Made by a program: the position numbers and the translations under genes. A stretch of DNA of 22,593 nucleotides from Gemmatimonadota bacterium (GTDB lineage: Bacteria; Gemmatimonadota; Gemmatimonadetes; Gemmatimonadales; GWC2-71-9), in contig QHUF01000229.1 of the NCBI GenBank assembly GCA_003221075.1, forward strand, positions 1 through 22,593. Reading direction: 5' to 3'. The first letter of the stretch is position 1, and each line of letters starts with the position of its first letter. The notes beneath the pieces were generated by a model. It did no database searches, was not told the DNA's origin, and saw only the letters and a list, made by a program, of their open reading frames with translations. This document shows, one piece after another, positions 13,319 to 21,688 of the stretch.

Positions 13319-14075
13319 CGTATTTGGTCACCTCGATGGCCATCGCACGCAGCAGTTTTACCTCACGGGCATCCAGCGGCGCACGATGCGCAATCTCCCG
13401 CATCGTGCGCATCACACCGCCGGAATTACGCGTCTTGAAGAACTCGATCGCATGCAGCGCGCGAGCGATGTCGGCAAAGAGCCGCTCGAGCTCCGCGGCG
13501 TCCGCCGGCTCGGATGGCCGCCGCGGCGCCTTGAAGGGACGTACCTCGGCCCCGTGCGCAAGTGCCAGCTCATAGAGCATGATGATGACGGCATGTCCAA
13601 GATTGAGCGAGGCGTACGCCGGATCGCTGGGAATCGTGACGATGCGGTGACACCGATCGAGCGCCTCGTTCGAAAGCCCCTTGTCCTCGCGCCCGAAGAG
13701 CAGGGCGACGGGTTCTCGGTCGCCGAGCGCCACGATCTCGCCGGCCGCGTCGCGCGGGCGCTGCAAATTCCGCTTCGCGGTCCGCCCGCGCGCCGTAAAC
13801 CCGACGATGTGCACGCAGTCCCCCAGCGCCTCCTCGAGCGTCCCGTAGGTACGCACGCGCGCAAGTATATCCTGCGTCTGGTGCGCGATTCCCTCCACCC
13901 GGTAGGCCTCGTACTCGCGCGGATTCACGAGCCGGAGGTCGCGCACGCCAAAGTTCTTCATCCCGCGCACGACGTGCGCGATGTTCACCAGATCTTGAGG
14001 CTCATGCAGAACGACGACGATCAAGGCGTGCGCCGTGCGCTGTGCGCTGTGTGCAATTTCCGGCGTACGGCGCAC
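13278..14075 (-). CDS. trmJ: SpoU/TrmJ-type tRNA 2'-O-methyltransferase
   Basis: This is a SPOUT methyltransferase of the TrmJ type, which methylates the 2'-OH of tRNA residue 32 using SAM. Motif 1 (VVVLHEPQDLVNIAHVVRGMKNFG), motif 2 (VALLFGREDKGLSNEAL) and motif 3 (TIPSDPAYASLNLGHAVIIMLYE) are all present and form the trefoil-knot SAM site. The C-terminal 80 residues are helical, as in TrmJ. I choose GTG 14075 as the start because GAGGAT precedes it at 8 bases, just after the stop of the lyase gene. That start adds about 17 residues (RRTPEIAHSAQRTAHA), part of them encoded by 7-bp repeats, ahead of the conserved domain. TTG 14024 is an alternative without a Shine-Dalgarno sequence. LasT-like paralogues are the main alternative. 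Confidence 0.78.
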   Translation of the reverse strand: MRRTPEIAHSAQRTAHALIVVVLHEPQDLVNIAHVVRGMKNFGVRDLRLVNPREYEAYRVEGIAHQTQDILARVRTYGTLEEALGDCVHIVGFTARGRTAKRNLQRPRDAAGEIVALGDREPVALLFGREDKGLSNEALDRCHRIVTIPSDPAYASLNLGHAVIIMLYELALAHGAEVRPFKAPRRPSEPADAAELERLFADIARALHAIEFFKTRNSGGVMRTMREIAHRAPLDAREVKLLRAMAIEVTKYGERLARSGLHVDR

Positions 14076-14076
14076 G
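14027..14076. repeat. 7-bp tandem repeat plus 10-bp inverted repeat over the trmJ start
   Basis: Four 7-bp units (cgtgcgc, cgtgcgc, tgtgcgc, tgtgtgc) run from 14027 to 14054. In addition, CGTGCGCCGT (14027-14036) and ACGGCGCACG (14067-14076) are perfect reverse complements separated by 30 bases. The likely GTG start of trmJ (14073-14075) lies within one arm, so the mRNA could fold the start codon into a stem. Confidence 0.75.
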
Positions 14077-14085
14077 TTGTTATCC

Positions 14086-16726
14086 TCATCCAACCAGCTC
14101 CAAGATTCCAAATCGTGCAGGATCCTGCCGGTCTCCACGAAGCCACACCCAGCCGCCGCCGCCACTCCAAACCAATTGCCCCACCCGCCGCACCCTGCCA
14201 GGGAGCATTTCATTAATAATGAGGTCGAAGCTGACGCGACCGCCCGCGTGCGGATGCACGCCGGCCGGCCAGGGGATGGCGACAGTCACGCAGTAGCCGG
14301 CATCGGTCCGTCGCCAGCCTCCGCGAACCGCCGCAGGCGTTCCGTGCGTATCACTGGTCGTGCTGGCTCGCACCGTGTGACCGTCCTCGCTCGGGACGAT
14401 GAGATACCCAACCGGAGCGACCGCCTCACCACCTGCCCGGCGCGCAGGGGCGACGTACACCTGTAACCCATCGGAATGGATCTCATCCGGCTCATTATCG
14501 AGTCGCAACGGCGGCGCCGTCGCCGGTCGCAGGACGAGGTCCGGCTTCGTCACGTCGACCGCCAGGTACAATGTCGATTCGTCCCACGCGGCGTACGCGA
14601 CGGCGGAGAAGTCATCAAGCCCGGGATACGCATCTTCGCTGCGACGATATTGATCCTCGAGTCCCAGCTCGAGCGGTTCCGACAGGTCGAAGCCCTCCAG
14701 TGTTCCATCGAGCGGTGGCGGCCCAGCAACACGGAACGATGGAGCGGTGGCCGGAGTGGGGGGGTCGATCTGGAGGAGCGGCACGAACGGCGGCGTTTGC
14801 TCCCGCCGTCCGCGCAGCACCAGGGGATCCTGGCCCTCGCGCTCGACGATCCATTCCGCGGCGCTGAAACGGTGCCGTTCCAATCCCGCCGTGGTCTCGA
14901 TCTCAATGGCATCGCCGCGCGTCCGCACGGCCCGGATCACGGACGAATCTTTGTGCGGCTCGAGCACGGTTACGATGCGAGGGTTACGGCCGCGCGTGCG
15001 CACGACGTAGAACTTCGCGCGGTCGCGTTCGCCCGGCACGCCCGGTCCTTCCATCTCCAGGAGCGCGCCCTCGAACACGAGATGTGCGGTGAGCTGCGCG
15101 CCTCCCTCGAGCTGCGAGAGCACGACGGGACCAGGCGCGACCGGCACAAACCGCTGCACGTGTGTGACGAACTCGTCGGCCAGCTCGTCGTCGACCCAGC
15201 GCCCCTTCGTGTGCACCTCGCCACGCCCCGCGGCATGCCACGGCAGCTCGAGCAGCTGCTCCTCGCGGGCCGCGAGCATCGTCATGTCCACGACGTAGGC
15301 CGGACCCGTCACGATCATCCGCAGCAGATCGTTGAACCGCCCCTGCACCCACGCCCACTCCCCGTGGTCGTCGAAGCACTCGCAACTGGCGTTGCCGGGT
15401 GGCTGGGATTCGCCATCCAGGCGCGGCGCGTTGTGCGCCAATGTCGAACGATACCAGAACAGATCGCGCGTGACGTACGAGCCCGTGCCAGGATCGGGAA
15501 GCCAGTCGACGCCGTCCGCGTGCAGCATCAGCTGCAGCCGGTCGGGATGGCCGTGTCCCCCGCCCTGCGGCCCGCACTCGAGACTCACGTATCGGCCGTC
15601 GCGGCGCAGGACGGCCAAGCCCTGGCTCTCGAGCAATACGGTCTTCGGCTCCCATGGGGCCTCGCCGGCGCGAAGCTCGGGGAGCATCTCGAGCAACGAC
15701 CACCACGACAGCGAACTGCGTCCGCCGTCCGCCGTACGCTGTGCGCCGGCCTCGTGCAGATAGGATTCCTGCAGCTCCGGGGTCGGCGGCGGAACTTTGT
15801 AGAGCGCCTGGAGCCACGCGCCGATGTCGGTCGTCCCAAGACGCGCGAGCCCAACTTCCCAGACTTCGAGATATCCCGGCTGCGCCAGCGAGACGCCGAA
15901 CCGTGAATCCTTGCGCGCAGGATAGGTGACCGGTGAGCAAGCCTCGCAACGCGAACAGGTGATAATTCTCACCTTCGTACCACATGCCGTCGCGGCCGTA
16001 CCCACGTACCAGATGGGCGATGAGACCAGTCTCTCCTTCGACGACACGCTGCGCGAGCTCCTCATCTTCGAACCAGACGGCGGCGGCCGCGAGCGCTGCG
16101 TTGTTCCACGTTTGGCGGTTGGAGAACCCCTCGTCGTACTCTCCGATCACCGTCGCGGCTTCCTCCACGACCTGGTTCACGCCACGCTCGGTCGCCTCGT
16201 CGAGCTGGTCGGCGGCGCGCAGCAGCGCCGCCGCCGCGATGTAATTGCAGGTCCACAACGACTCCAGGTAGGTCGAGAAGAACAGGCGGCTGGGCCCGAG
16301 CACGTTGTCACGATTGGGGTAGCGCCAGTAACGCTGCGCGTAGGCGCTGAGGATGTCGCGCGCCCGCGCCGCAGCGGGACGATCGGTCTCGTCGCCCAAC
16401 CCCGCCAGCGCCGCCAGGTGCGCCGCGCGCTCGGCGAGCCAGAGGTGCTGATAGCGCGCCCAGCTCCAGTTGTGGCGCTCGCCACGCCATGTCTTGCCAC
16501 AACGCGGACATCGATGCTCGTCCGGACTCCAAGGATCGAATGTGAGCGCGGCGCCGTCATCCGGGCAGTAACCACCATCCACCGTCAGCACGGCCTTGTG
16601 GTCCGGAATGACCGGCATGCGCTCGAGCAGCGGCCGGGCTCTGTCCCGCAGGTGGCCGAGCAGCGCCGTGAGATCAGCCGAGCCGCGGACTTCCTCCGCC
16701 CGCGCGGCGAGCTCCTCGGCGGTCAC
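14086..16726 (-). pseudogene. Heparinase II/III-type polysaccharide lyase with C-terminal CBM9-like domain, broken by frameshift
   Basis: Two frames make one protein. From GTG 16726 (GTGA overlap with the kinase stop, GGAGG upstream) to about 15930, some 265 residues give the alpha-helical lyase domain: a metal-ribbon-like CPDDG...CPRCGKTW, ARYQHLWLAERAAHLAALA, YPNRDNVLGPSRLFFSTY, FSNRQTWNNAA, and GMWYEGENYHLFALRGLLTG. From about 15921 to 14086, another frame continues with PARKDSRFGVSLAQPGYLE, the beta-sandwich domain (GGGHGHPDRLQLMLHADG, GTGSYVTRDLFWYRSTLAHN) and a C-terminal domain (DDFSAVAYAAWDESTLYLAVDV) like family 9 carbohydrate-binding modules. The junction is +1 shifted. Family proteins have roughly 30 more residues between the two motifs, so a loss of 3n+2 bases is likely. 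In intact form it would cleave a uronate polysaccharide. Confidence 0.68.
15716..15750. repeat. Degenerate 7-bp tandem repeat (CGCYGTN) inside the lyase gene
   Basis: About five units occur on the plus strand: ctgcgtc, cgccgtc, cgccgta, cgctgtg, cgccggc. They share the CGCYGTR core with the repeat at 14027-14054. On the coding strand they read AGAQRTADGGRSSLS; AQRTA is also encoded by the trmJ-start repeat. Confidence 0.7.
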
Positions 16727-17742
16727 CACGCCCGCACTCCCTCCGCCGCCCAGGACAGTGGTAAGATGTTCACTCCCCCGGCGGTACTCGCGACCGCATT
16801 CGCCGCGTCGCGCGCATCGCCGCGCATGACGAAGAACATGCATCCGCCGGCGCCCGCGCCCGCGGCTTTCCCGCCGAGCGCGCCGGCCTTCACAGCCGCG
16901 GCTTCGAGCTGCGCCATGTCAGCGGTTCGCATGCCGGGATCGAGCGCCTGCTGGTGCTTCCAGTTTTCGCTCAGCAAGGCACCCACACGCGCCAGATCGG
17001 CGGCGCGCAGCGCCTCGGCCATCGCGTTGCCTGTTTCCCTGAGCCCATGCAACGCACCCGTCACCGTGGGATCTCCACACTCGTACGCTCCCATCACCCG
17101 CGAAATGGTGTCACCCGAGACTCGCGATTTGTTGGTGTAGCAGAGGAGCGTCTGTCGCTCGAGCGCCGCCGCGAATGTCGGATCGAGCGTTACGGGCTCG
17201 ACGCCGACGTCGGGATCGCGGAAGCTGAGGCGATGAAAGCCTCCGAGTGCCGCGGCGTACTGGTCCTGCTTCCCGCCGGGGAGCGCGGCCTCGATCGTCT
17301 CGACCTGCCAGGCCTGGTCGGCAACGTCCGGTGCGTTCACCATCTCCTGCCGCGCGCGTGTCAACGCGTCCACCAACGCGACGCCGAGCGCGCCCGAGCT
17401 GCCGAGTCCCGAGCCGGGAGGCGCGTCGCAGCGCGTGGTCAGCGTGAATCCACCCAGGACGGGGAACCGGCGCAGGGCAGCCGTGAGTAACGGCAATTTG
17501 CCGTGCGGAGCGAGTCCACCGGAGTTCGCGCACTCGAGCGTTTCCCCGAGCTCCTCGGACACGAGCCGCAGGAGTTTGCCGCCCAGGTGCAGCTCGACGT
17601 GCGCCCGGAGAGCAATCGCACCGTTCACGACGACGCCGCCTTCACGGGCCGAGAACGGCGCGACGTCGGTCCATCCACCGGCAAAGTCGAGCCGCAGGGG
17701 CGCGGTCGCATAAAACGCCGTGGGGAGATCCCGGCGTCTCAT
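16723..17742 (-). CDS. GHMP-family sugar kinase (heptose/fucose/galactose kinase-like)
   Basis: This 339-residue protein has all three GHMP motifs. Motif 1 is RLDFAGGWTDVAPFS at about 17-31, the ATP-binding motif 2 is PPGSGLGSSGALGVAL at about 108-123, and motif 3 is GGKAAGAGAGGCMFF in the C-terminal quarter. GGKQDQYAAALGGFHRLSF at about 156-174 carries the Asp that activates the substrate hydroxyl in this group. The pattern is nearest to D-glycero-D-manno-heptose-7-phosphate kinase and fucokinase-type proteins; the exact sugar cannot be read from sequence. ATG 17742 overlaps the stop of the substrate-binding protein gene (ATGA), and its own stop overlaps the lyase start (GTGA). This tight coupling implies the kinase phosphorylates a sugar released by the imported or degraded glycan. 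Confidence 0.82.
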   Translation of the reverse strand: MRRRDLPTAFYATAPLRLDFAGGWTDVAPFSAREGGVVVNGAIALRAHVELHLGGKLLRLVSEELGETLECANSGGLAPHGKLPLLTAALRRFPVLGGFTLTTRCDAPPGSGLGSSGALGVALVDALTRARQEMVNAPDVADQAWQVETIEAALPGGKQDQYAAALGGFHRLSFRDPDVGVEPVTLDPTFAAALERQTLLCYTNKSRVSGDTISRVMGAYECGDPTVTGALHGLRETGNAMAEALRAADLARVGALLSENWKHQQALDPGMRTADMAQLEAAAVKAGALGGKAAGAGAGGCMFFVMRGDARDAANAVASTAGGVNILPLSWAAEGVRAW

Positions 17743-19208
17743 GGCTGCACGCGCCAGGCGGCGACGGTCGGCAGCTCGCCGCGCATGTCCATGCGGACGC
17801 CAAGCACTCGACCGTTCATGGCCTGCACGCCGCGCGCGTGATACAGCCAGACGACCGGCAGCTGCGCCGCGAAGACGCGCTGCGCGGCAATCGGATCCCG
17901 CGGTATCGGAATGCCGGTGAGATTCCCGAGCGGCCGGAGGTAGCCGAGCCCCAGATCTCCCGGAATGCCCATGACCGCGGCGCTAAAATCGTGGCGCTCA
18001 CCGTACACGCGGTCCAGAAACGTTGACAGCTCGACCTGGCGGATCGTCACGCGGAATCCGACCGCGGCGAGCCGCGCCTGGAGCATCTGCTCGAGTGCAC
18101 CCTCCCCGCTGCCGACGGTCAGCAGCTCGAAACTGGTCAACGCTGTGCCCTCGAGCTCGGCGACGAGACGACGCGCCGAATCGGGAGCGACCGGCACGTG
18201 TGGCGGCGCGCGGTACGCGGGCAAACCCGGCGGCACTGGTCCATCGGCGACCGCGGCGAATCCGAACAGATACCCGTCCACGATCTCCTGCCTGTCTATG
18301 GCCAGGGCCGCCGCGCGGCGCGCGCGGAGATCGTCGAACGGCGGCCGGCGCGTGTTGAAGACGAGGCCATAGGGAAAAATTAGCGGATACTCCCGAATCG
18401 CGAGCTCGTGGTGGCGCCGCACGAACGCGGCATGCTGGGGACTGATCCCCGCGAAGTCGAGCTCACCGGCCACCAGTGCCGAGAGTTTCACCATCGGCTC
18501 GTCGACGATGACAACGATGAGACGATCGACGTGCGGCGGACCGCCCATATCGGCGGGAAAGTCAGCGTTCCGCGCGAACACCCACCGCCGGTTCGGCTCG
18601 TGCGTCACGAACCGGAAGGGACCGTTGCCCACCGGATGGACGTTCCACGAGGCGTCCCGCAGACGGGCGTGCGGCACGCTGTCGAGCAAGTGCGCGGGCA
18701 GGATCGCGAGATCGGTGAGTACGTCCGGCAGATCGTCGCCAGATCGAGCGACCGACGCGCCGGTGAATCGCAGCTCGACCGTGGAATCATCCAGCGCCGC
18801 CACCGACGTCACCGACTCGAGGTCCGTGAAGCGCGGATAGCCGGTCGCCGGGTCGCGTGCCGCCTGCAGGGTCCAGACGACGTCGCGCGCCGTTGTTGCG
18901 ATGCCGTCGTCCCAGCGCACATCCGTCCGCAGCCGGAACGTCAACGCGCGTCCACCGTCCGACCACCGCCAGCTGCGCGCGAGGTAGGGCCGGGGCACGA
19001 GCAGCGAGTCGTATCGAGCGAGCGTCGTGAGCAGGACGTAGCGCTGCACCTGACGCGCGAGCGGGTGAATGGTGAGCAGCGGGTTGATGCTCTGGAGATC
19101 GGCGCCGGACGCGAACAAGACGGTCGCGCCGCGGCGCACGGCTGCATCGCCGCACGCGCACATTAGCACTTCCCCGACGAGGAGAATCAGCACGAACACG
19201 CGCGACAC
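17739..19208 (-). CDS. ABC transporter substrate-binding lipoprotein, family 5 (SBP_bac_5)
   Basis: This 489-residue protein has an N-terminal signal (MSRVFVLILLVGEVLMCACG) ending in cysteines 17 and 19, so it is probably a lipoprotein. Family-5 landmarks include TLARYDSLLVPRPYLARSWRWSDGG, LTFRLRTDVRWDDGIATTARDVVWTL, NGPFRFVTHEP, IREYPLIFPYGLVFNTRRPPFDDLRARRAAALAIDRQEIV, and a C-terminal lobe ending in VWLYHARGVQAMNGRV. Such proteins capture peptides, nickel or oligosaccharides for DppBC-type importers. The start is GTG 19208. The gene is divergent from dppB-like and dppC-like permease genes 46 bp away, and co-transcribed with the GHMP kinase and lyase, which favours an oligosaccharide ligand over a peptide. 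It is the first gene of its operon. Confidence 0.85.
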   Translation of the reverse strand: MSRVFVLILLVGEVLMCACGDAAVRRGATVLFASGADLQSINPLLTIHPLARQVQRYVLLTTLARYDSLLVPRPYLARSWRWSDGGRALTFRLRTDVRWDDGIATTARDVVWTLQAARDPATGYPRFTDLESVTSVAALDDSTVELRFTGASVARSGDDLPDVLTDLAILPAHLLDSVPHARLRDASWNVHPVGNGPFRFVTHEPNRRWVFARNADFPADMGGPPHVDRLIVVIVDEPMVKLSALVAGELDFAGISPQHAAFVRRHHELAIREYPLIFPYGLVFNTRRPPFDDLRARRAAALAIDRQEIVDGYLFGFAAVADGPVPPGLPAYRAPPHVPVAPDSARRLVAELEGTALTSFELLTVGSGEGALEQMLQARLAAVGFRVTIRQVELSTFLDRVYGERHDFSAAVMGIPGDLGLGYLRPLGNLTGIPIPRDPIAAQRVFAAQLPVVWLYHARGVQAMNGRVLGVRMDMRGELPTVAAWRVQP

Positions 19209-19254
19209 GCACGGATTCTAGCGGGCCGCGAGAGGCGGCGCGAGATTCCCGCCG
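19209..19254. promoter_or_regulatory. 46-bp divergent spacer between substrate-binding protein and permease genes
   Basis: Both operons of the transporter locus begin here in opposite directions, so any shared control would sit in this gap or inside the first codons. It is GC-rich (for example gcgggccgcgagaggcggcgcg). I cannot see convincing -35/-10 boxes or an operator palindrome. Confidence 0.3.
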
Positions 19255-20232
19255 ATGCTTGCGAGGTTCGGGCACCGGCTGCTCGCCGGTCTTGCCGTCG
19301 TGATCGGCGTCGTGACGCTGACGTTTTTCCTGTTGCACCTCGCACCAGGCGATCCTATCGACATAATTCTCGGCCCTGCAGCGACCGTGCAACAGCGCGC
19401 CGCCCAGCGAACGGCGCTGGGACTCGACCGCCCGTTGCCGGCCCAGTTCGCGAGCTGGTTGAGTCGTTTCGCGCGGGGCGACTGGGGAAACAGCATTGCG
19501 AAAGGCCGGCCGGTGCGCGCGCTCCTTGGCAACGCCTGGCGCCAAACCGCGTGGCTGGTCGGGTTGTCGCTGCTCCTCAGTTACCTGACCGGTCTCGCGA
19601 TCGGCGCCCTGCAAGCCGCGCGCAGCGGCTCGCGACTCGACACGCTCCTCTCGGTCTCGACCGTCACTCTGTTCGCAATGCCGGGCTACTGGCTCGGGCT
19701 GATGTTGGTCCTCGCCTTCACGTATTGGGCGCGGCTCCTGCCGGCGTTCGGCACCGCGGGATTCGATTCGGATTACCTGCACGGCGCGAGCTGGCTGATC
19801 GATCGGCTGCGCCACCTCGCTTTGCCGCTCGCGACACTGACGTTGATCGGAATCGGAGGTGCGACGCGGTTCGTTCGCGGCGCGATGCTCGAGACGCTGA
19901 GCCAACCGTTCATCACGACGGCGCGCGCGAAAGGGGTGCCTCCAGGTCGAGTCGTCACGCATCATGCGCTGCGCAACGCGCTCACGCCGGTGGTGACGCT
20001 GCTGGGTCTATCGCTGCCGGCGCTGTTTTCAGGCGCCGTCTTTGTCGAAGCCGTGTTCGCCTGGCCCGGCGTGGGACGCGTGCTGGTAGAGGCCGTGAGA
20101 GCCCGCGACTATCCCGTCGTCATGGCCGCGACGGCGATCAGCGCCGTGTTGGTCGTTGCAGGCAACATGATCGCCGACGTGCTCGCCGCGTGGGTCGACC
20201 CGCGCGTCCGGTACGGAAGCGCTACCTCGTGA
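19255..20232 (+). CDS. ABC transporter permease, DppB-type
   Basis: This 325-residue protein starts at ATG 19255. The N-terminal helix (LLAGLAVVIGVVTLTFFLLHLAPGDP) ends in the LxxxPGDP motif of DppB/OppB permeases. Six membrane segments are visible, with the periplasmic loop GLDRPLPAQFASWLSRFARGDWGNSI as in the family. The cytoplasmic EAA-type loop, ARAKGVPPGRVVTHHALRN, precedes the last two helices and docks onto the ATPase. The end VDPRVRYGS is the usual DppB C-terminus. Its stop overlaps the GTG of the next permease (GTGA). It acts with the substrate-binding protein encoded divergently; no ATPase gene lies in the window. Confidence 0.9.
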   Translation: MLARFGHRLLAGLAVVIGVVTLTFFLLHLAPGDPIDIILGPAATVQQRAAQRTALGLDRPLPAQFASWLSRFARGDWGNSIAKGRPVRALLGNAWRQTAWLVGLSLLLSYLTGLAIGALQAARSGSRLDTLLSVSTVTLFAMPGYWLGLMLVLAFTYWARLLPAFGTAGFDSDYLHGASWLIDRLRHLALPLATLTLIGIGGATRFVRGAMLETLSQPFITTARAKGVPPGRVVTHHALRNALTPVVTLLGLSLPALFSGAVFVEAVFAWPGVGRVLVEAVRARDYPVVMAATAISAVLVVAGNMIADVLAAWVDPRVRYGSATS

Positions 20233-21071
20233 CGCGGCTGCTGCGGGACCGGCGCGGGGCGTTTGGATTTCTCGTCCTGCTCGTCGTCGTCGTGTGCGCC
20301 ATCGCCGCGCCGCTCGTGACGCACGGCGATCCCGTGGCTCAACACGACATCGTCGCTACCCGGTTCATTCCACCGCTGTCCAGCGACGCGCATGGCGTCT
20401 TTCATCCACTCGGCACCGACCGGTTCGGCCGCGACGTGTGGACCCGGCTCGTGTACGGCGCGCGGATATCCATGGGCGTCGGTGTACTCGCCGTCCTGAT
20501 ATCGCTCGCCATCGGCGTGGTCGTCGGCGGAGTGGCGGGCTACTGGCGCGGGCCGCTGTCGGTCACGCTGCTCGGCCTCACAGACTTCGCGCTGGCCGTG
20601 CCGCGCGTTGTGCTCCTGCTGTTGCTTGCGGCGCTGTGGCAGCCGAGTACGGCGCTCGTGGTGACGGTGTTGGGACTGACCGGATGGATGGGAATTGCGC
20701 GGCTCGTGCACGGCGAGGTCCGGTCGCTCGCCGCACGGCCGTTTGTCGAGGGCGCGGTCGCCGTCGGGGCGCGGCGCCTCCGCATCCTGACCCGCCACAT
20801 CCTGCCCAACGCGCTCACTCCGGTCATCGTCGCCGCGGCCCTCGGCGTCGGCAACGCGATCATTCTCGAGGGCGGGCTGTCGTATCTGGGCCTCGGCGTG
20901 CAGGCACCCACCCCGTCGTGGGGCAACATGATCGCCTCGGGCGGCGATACACTGGTGAACGCGCCCTGGGTGGCGACGGCGCCGGGCGTGGCGCTGGTCC
21001 TGGTGGTGATCGCGTGTACGCAGCTGGGAGACGCCCTGCGGGACGTGCTGGACCCGGGCGTGCGCCGCTAG
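20229..21071 (+). CDS. ABC transporter permease, DppC-type
   Basis: This 280-residue protein starts at GTG 20229, which overlaps the DppB-like stop; the frame is open further up, but that part lies within the upstream gene. The N-terminal helix FGFLVLLVVVVCAIAAPLV is followed by the DppC hallmark HPLGTDRFGRDVWTRLVYGARISMGVG. The EAA loop (VEGAVAVGARRLRILTRHILPN) and the last segments (EGGLSYLGLGVQAPTPSWGNMI) are fully conserved. Five or six helices are present. It forms the inner-membrane channel with the DppB-like protein. The stop TAG shares its palindrome CTAG with the convergent hydrolase gene, so no terminator separates them. ATPase subunits (DppD/DppF) are not adjacent; shared ATPases elsewhere in the genome are likely. 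Confidence 0.9.
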   Translation: MTRLLRDRRGAFGFLVLLVVVVCAIAAPLVTHGDPVAQHDIVATRFIPPLSSDAHGVFHPLGTDRFGRDVWTRLVYGARISMGVGVLAVLISLAIGVVVGGVAGYWRGPLSVTLLGLTDFALAVPRVVLLLLLAALWQPSTALVVTVLGLTGWMGIARLVHGEVRSLAARPFVEGAVAVGARRLRILTRHILPNALTPVIVAAALGVGNAIILEGGLSYLGLGVQAPTPSWGNMIASGGDTLVNAPWVATAPGVALVLVVIACTQLGDALRDVLDPGVRR

Positions 21072-21688
21072 ATCAGCCGGCGCAGTGTCGCGTCGTCGAT
21101 TTCGTGCCCGCCGTCGAACGGGACCAGGTCGTACGCGATCTTGTGCTCGCGCAGCCGCGACTCGGTGACCGCGATGATCTTGGGGGTGAAGAATTCGTCT
21201 CGCGTTCCGTATACGAGCGTGAGAGTGGGAACACGCAGACGTTTCAGGTCCAGGTCGGGCGGCACCTCCCCACCCCAGACGACCAGGCGATCGATGCGCG
21301 ACGACCCGAGGGCTGTCCACCGGCAGACCGTGGCGGTGCCCTGCGAGAATCCCAGCGCGGTCACGCGCGCATCACGCGTCACGACCTTCCCGTACACGGC
21401 GTCGAGATAGCGCACATAGTCGTCGATCTCGTGCAGCCGGTCTTCGCGCGTCATCCAGCTCGCGCCCACCCGCCGCTCGGCCGCACTCTCGGTGAGGTAG
21501 AAACGGGATAGTCCCTCCGGCGCGACGATGCAGCGACGCTCTGCTTCAATGGGACGAAAGCGCTCGAGGAAACGGGATGCCAACTGACCGTATCCGTGAC
21601 ACACGAACCACACCTCGGCGGCGTGCTCCGGGGAGCCCAACGTGAAGTACCGCGCGGATCGGGGTGTCGAGAAGTGATGTTCCTGCAT
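21068..21688 (-). CDS. Alpha/beta-hydrolase, carboxylesterase/phospholipase-like
   Basis: This is a 206-residue serine hydrolase of the small Abhydrolase_2 type. From ATG 21688 it contains an oxyanion-strand VWFVCHGYGQ, the nucleophile elbow GFSQG (Ser115), Asp164 in YGTRDEFF and His195 in GGHEID, forming a complete catalytic triad in the right order. There is no signal peptide. ATG 21688 shares one base with the stop of the GH38 gene (TGATG); GTG 21691, one codon up, is an alternative. It probably cleaves an ester, perhaps an acetyl or acyl group on an imported glycan, given its mannosidase neighbour; the substrate is inference. Confidence 0.78.
   Translation of the reverse strand: MQEHHFSTPRSARYFTLGSPEHAAEVWFVCHGYGQLASRFLERFRPIEAERRCIVAPEGLSRFYLTESAAERRVGASWMTREDRLHEIDDYVRYLDAVYGKVVTRDARVTALGFSQGTATVCRWTALGSSRIDRLVVWGGEVPPDLDLKRLRVPTLTLVYGTRDEFFTPKIIAVTESRLREHKIAYDLVPFDGGHEIDDATLRRLI

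Noticed and set aside
14476..15906. A 476-residue plus-strand open frame opposite the lyase gene
   Set aside because: Its composition is that of a shadow frame, and the lyase and carbohydrate-binding motifs on the other strand explain the conservation.
15915..15940. Programmed +1 frameshift producing a full-length lyase
   Set aside because: I see no slippery codon with an adjacent stop, and the segment normally joining the two motifs appears to be missing, which a frameshift alone would not explain.
18787..19965. A 392-residue minus-strand open frame spanning the divergent transporter spacer
   Set aside because: It crosses both the DppB-like start and the binding-protein start in unrelated frames, and its product is Arg/Glu-rich with no motif.
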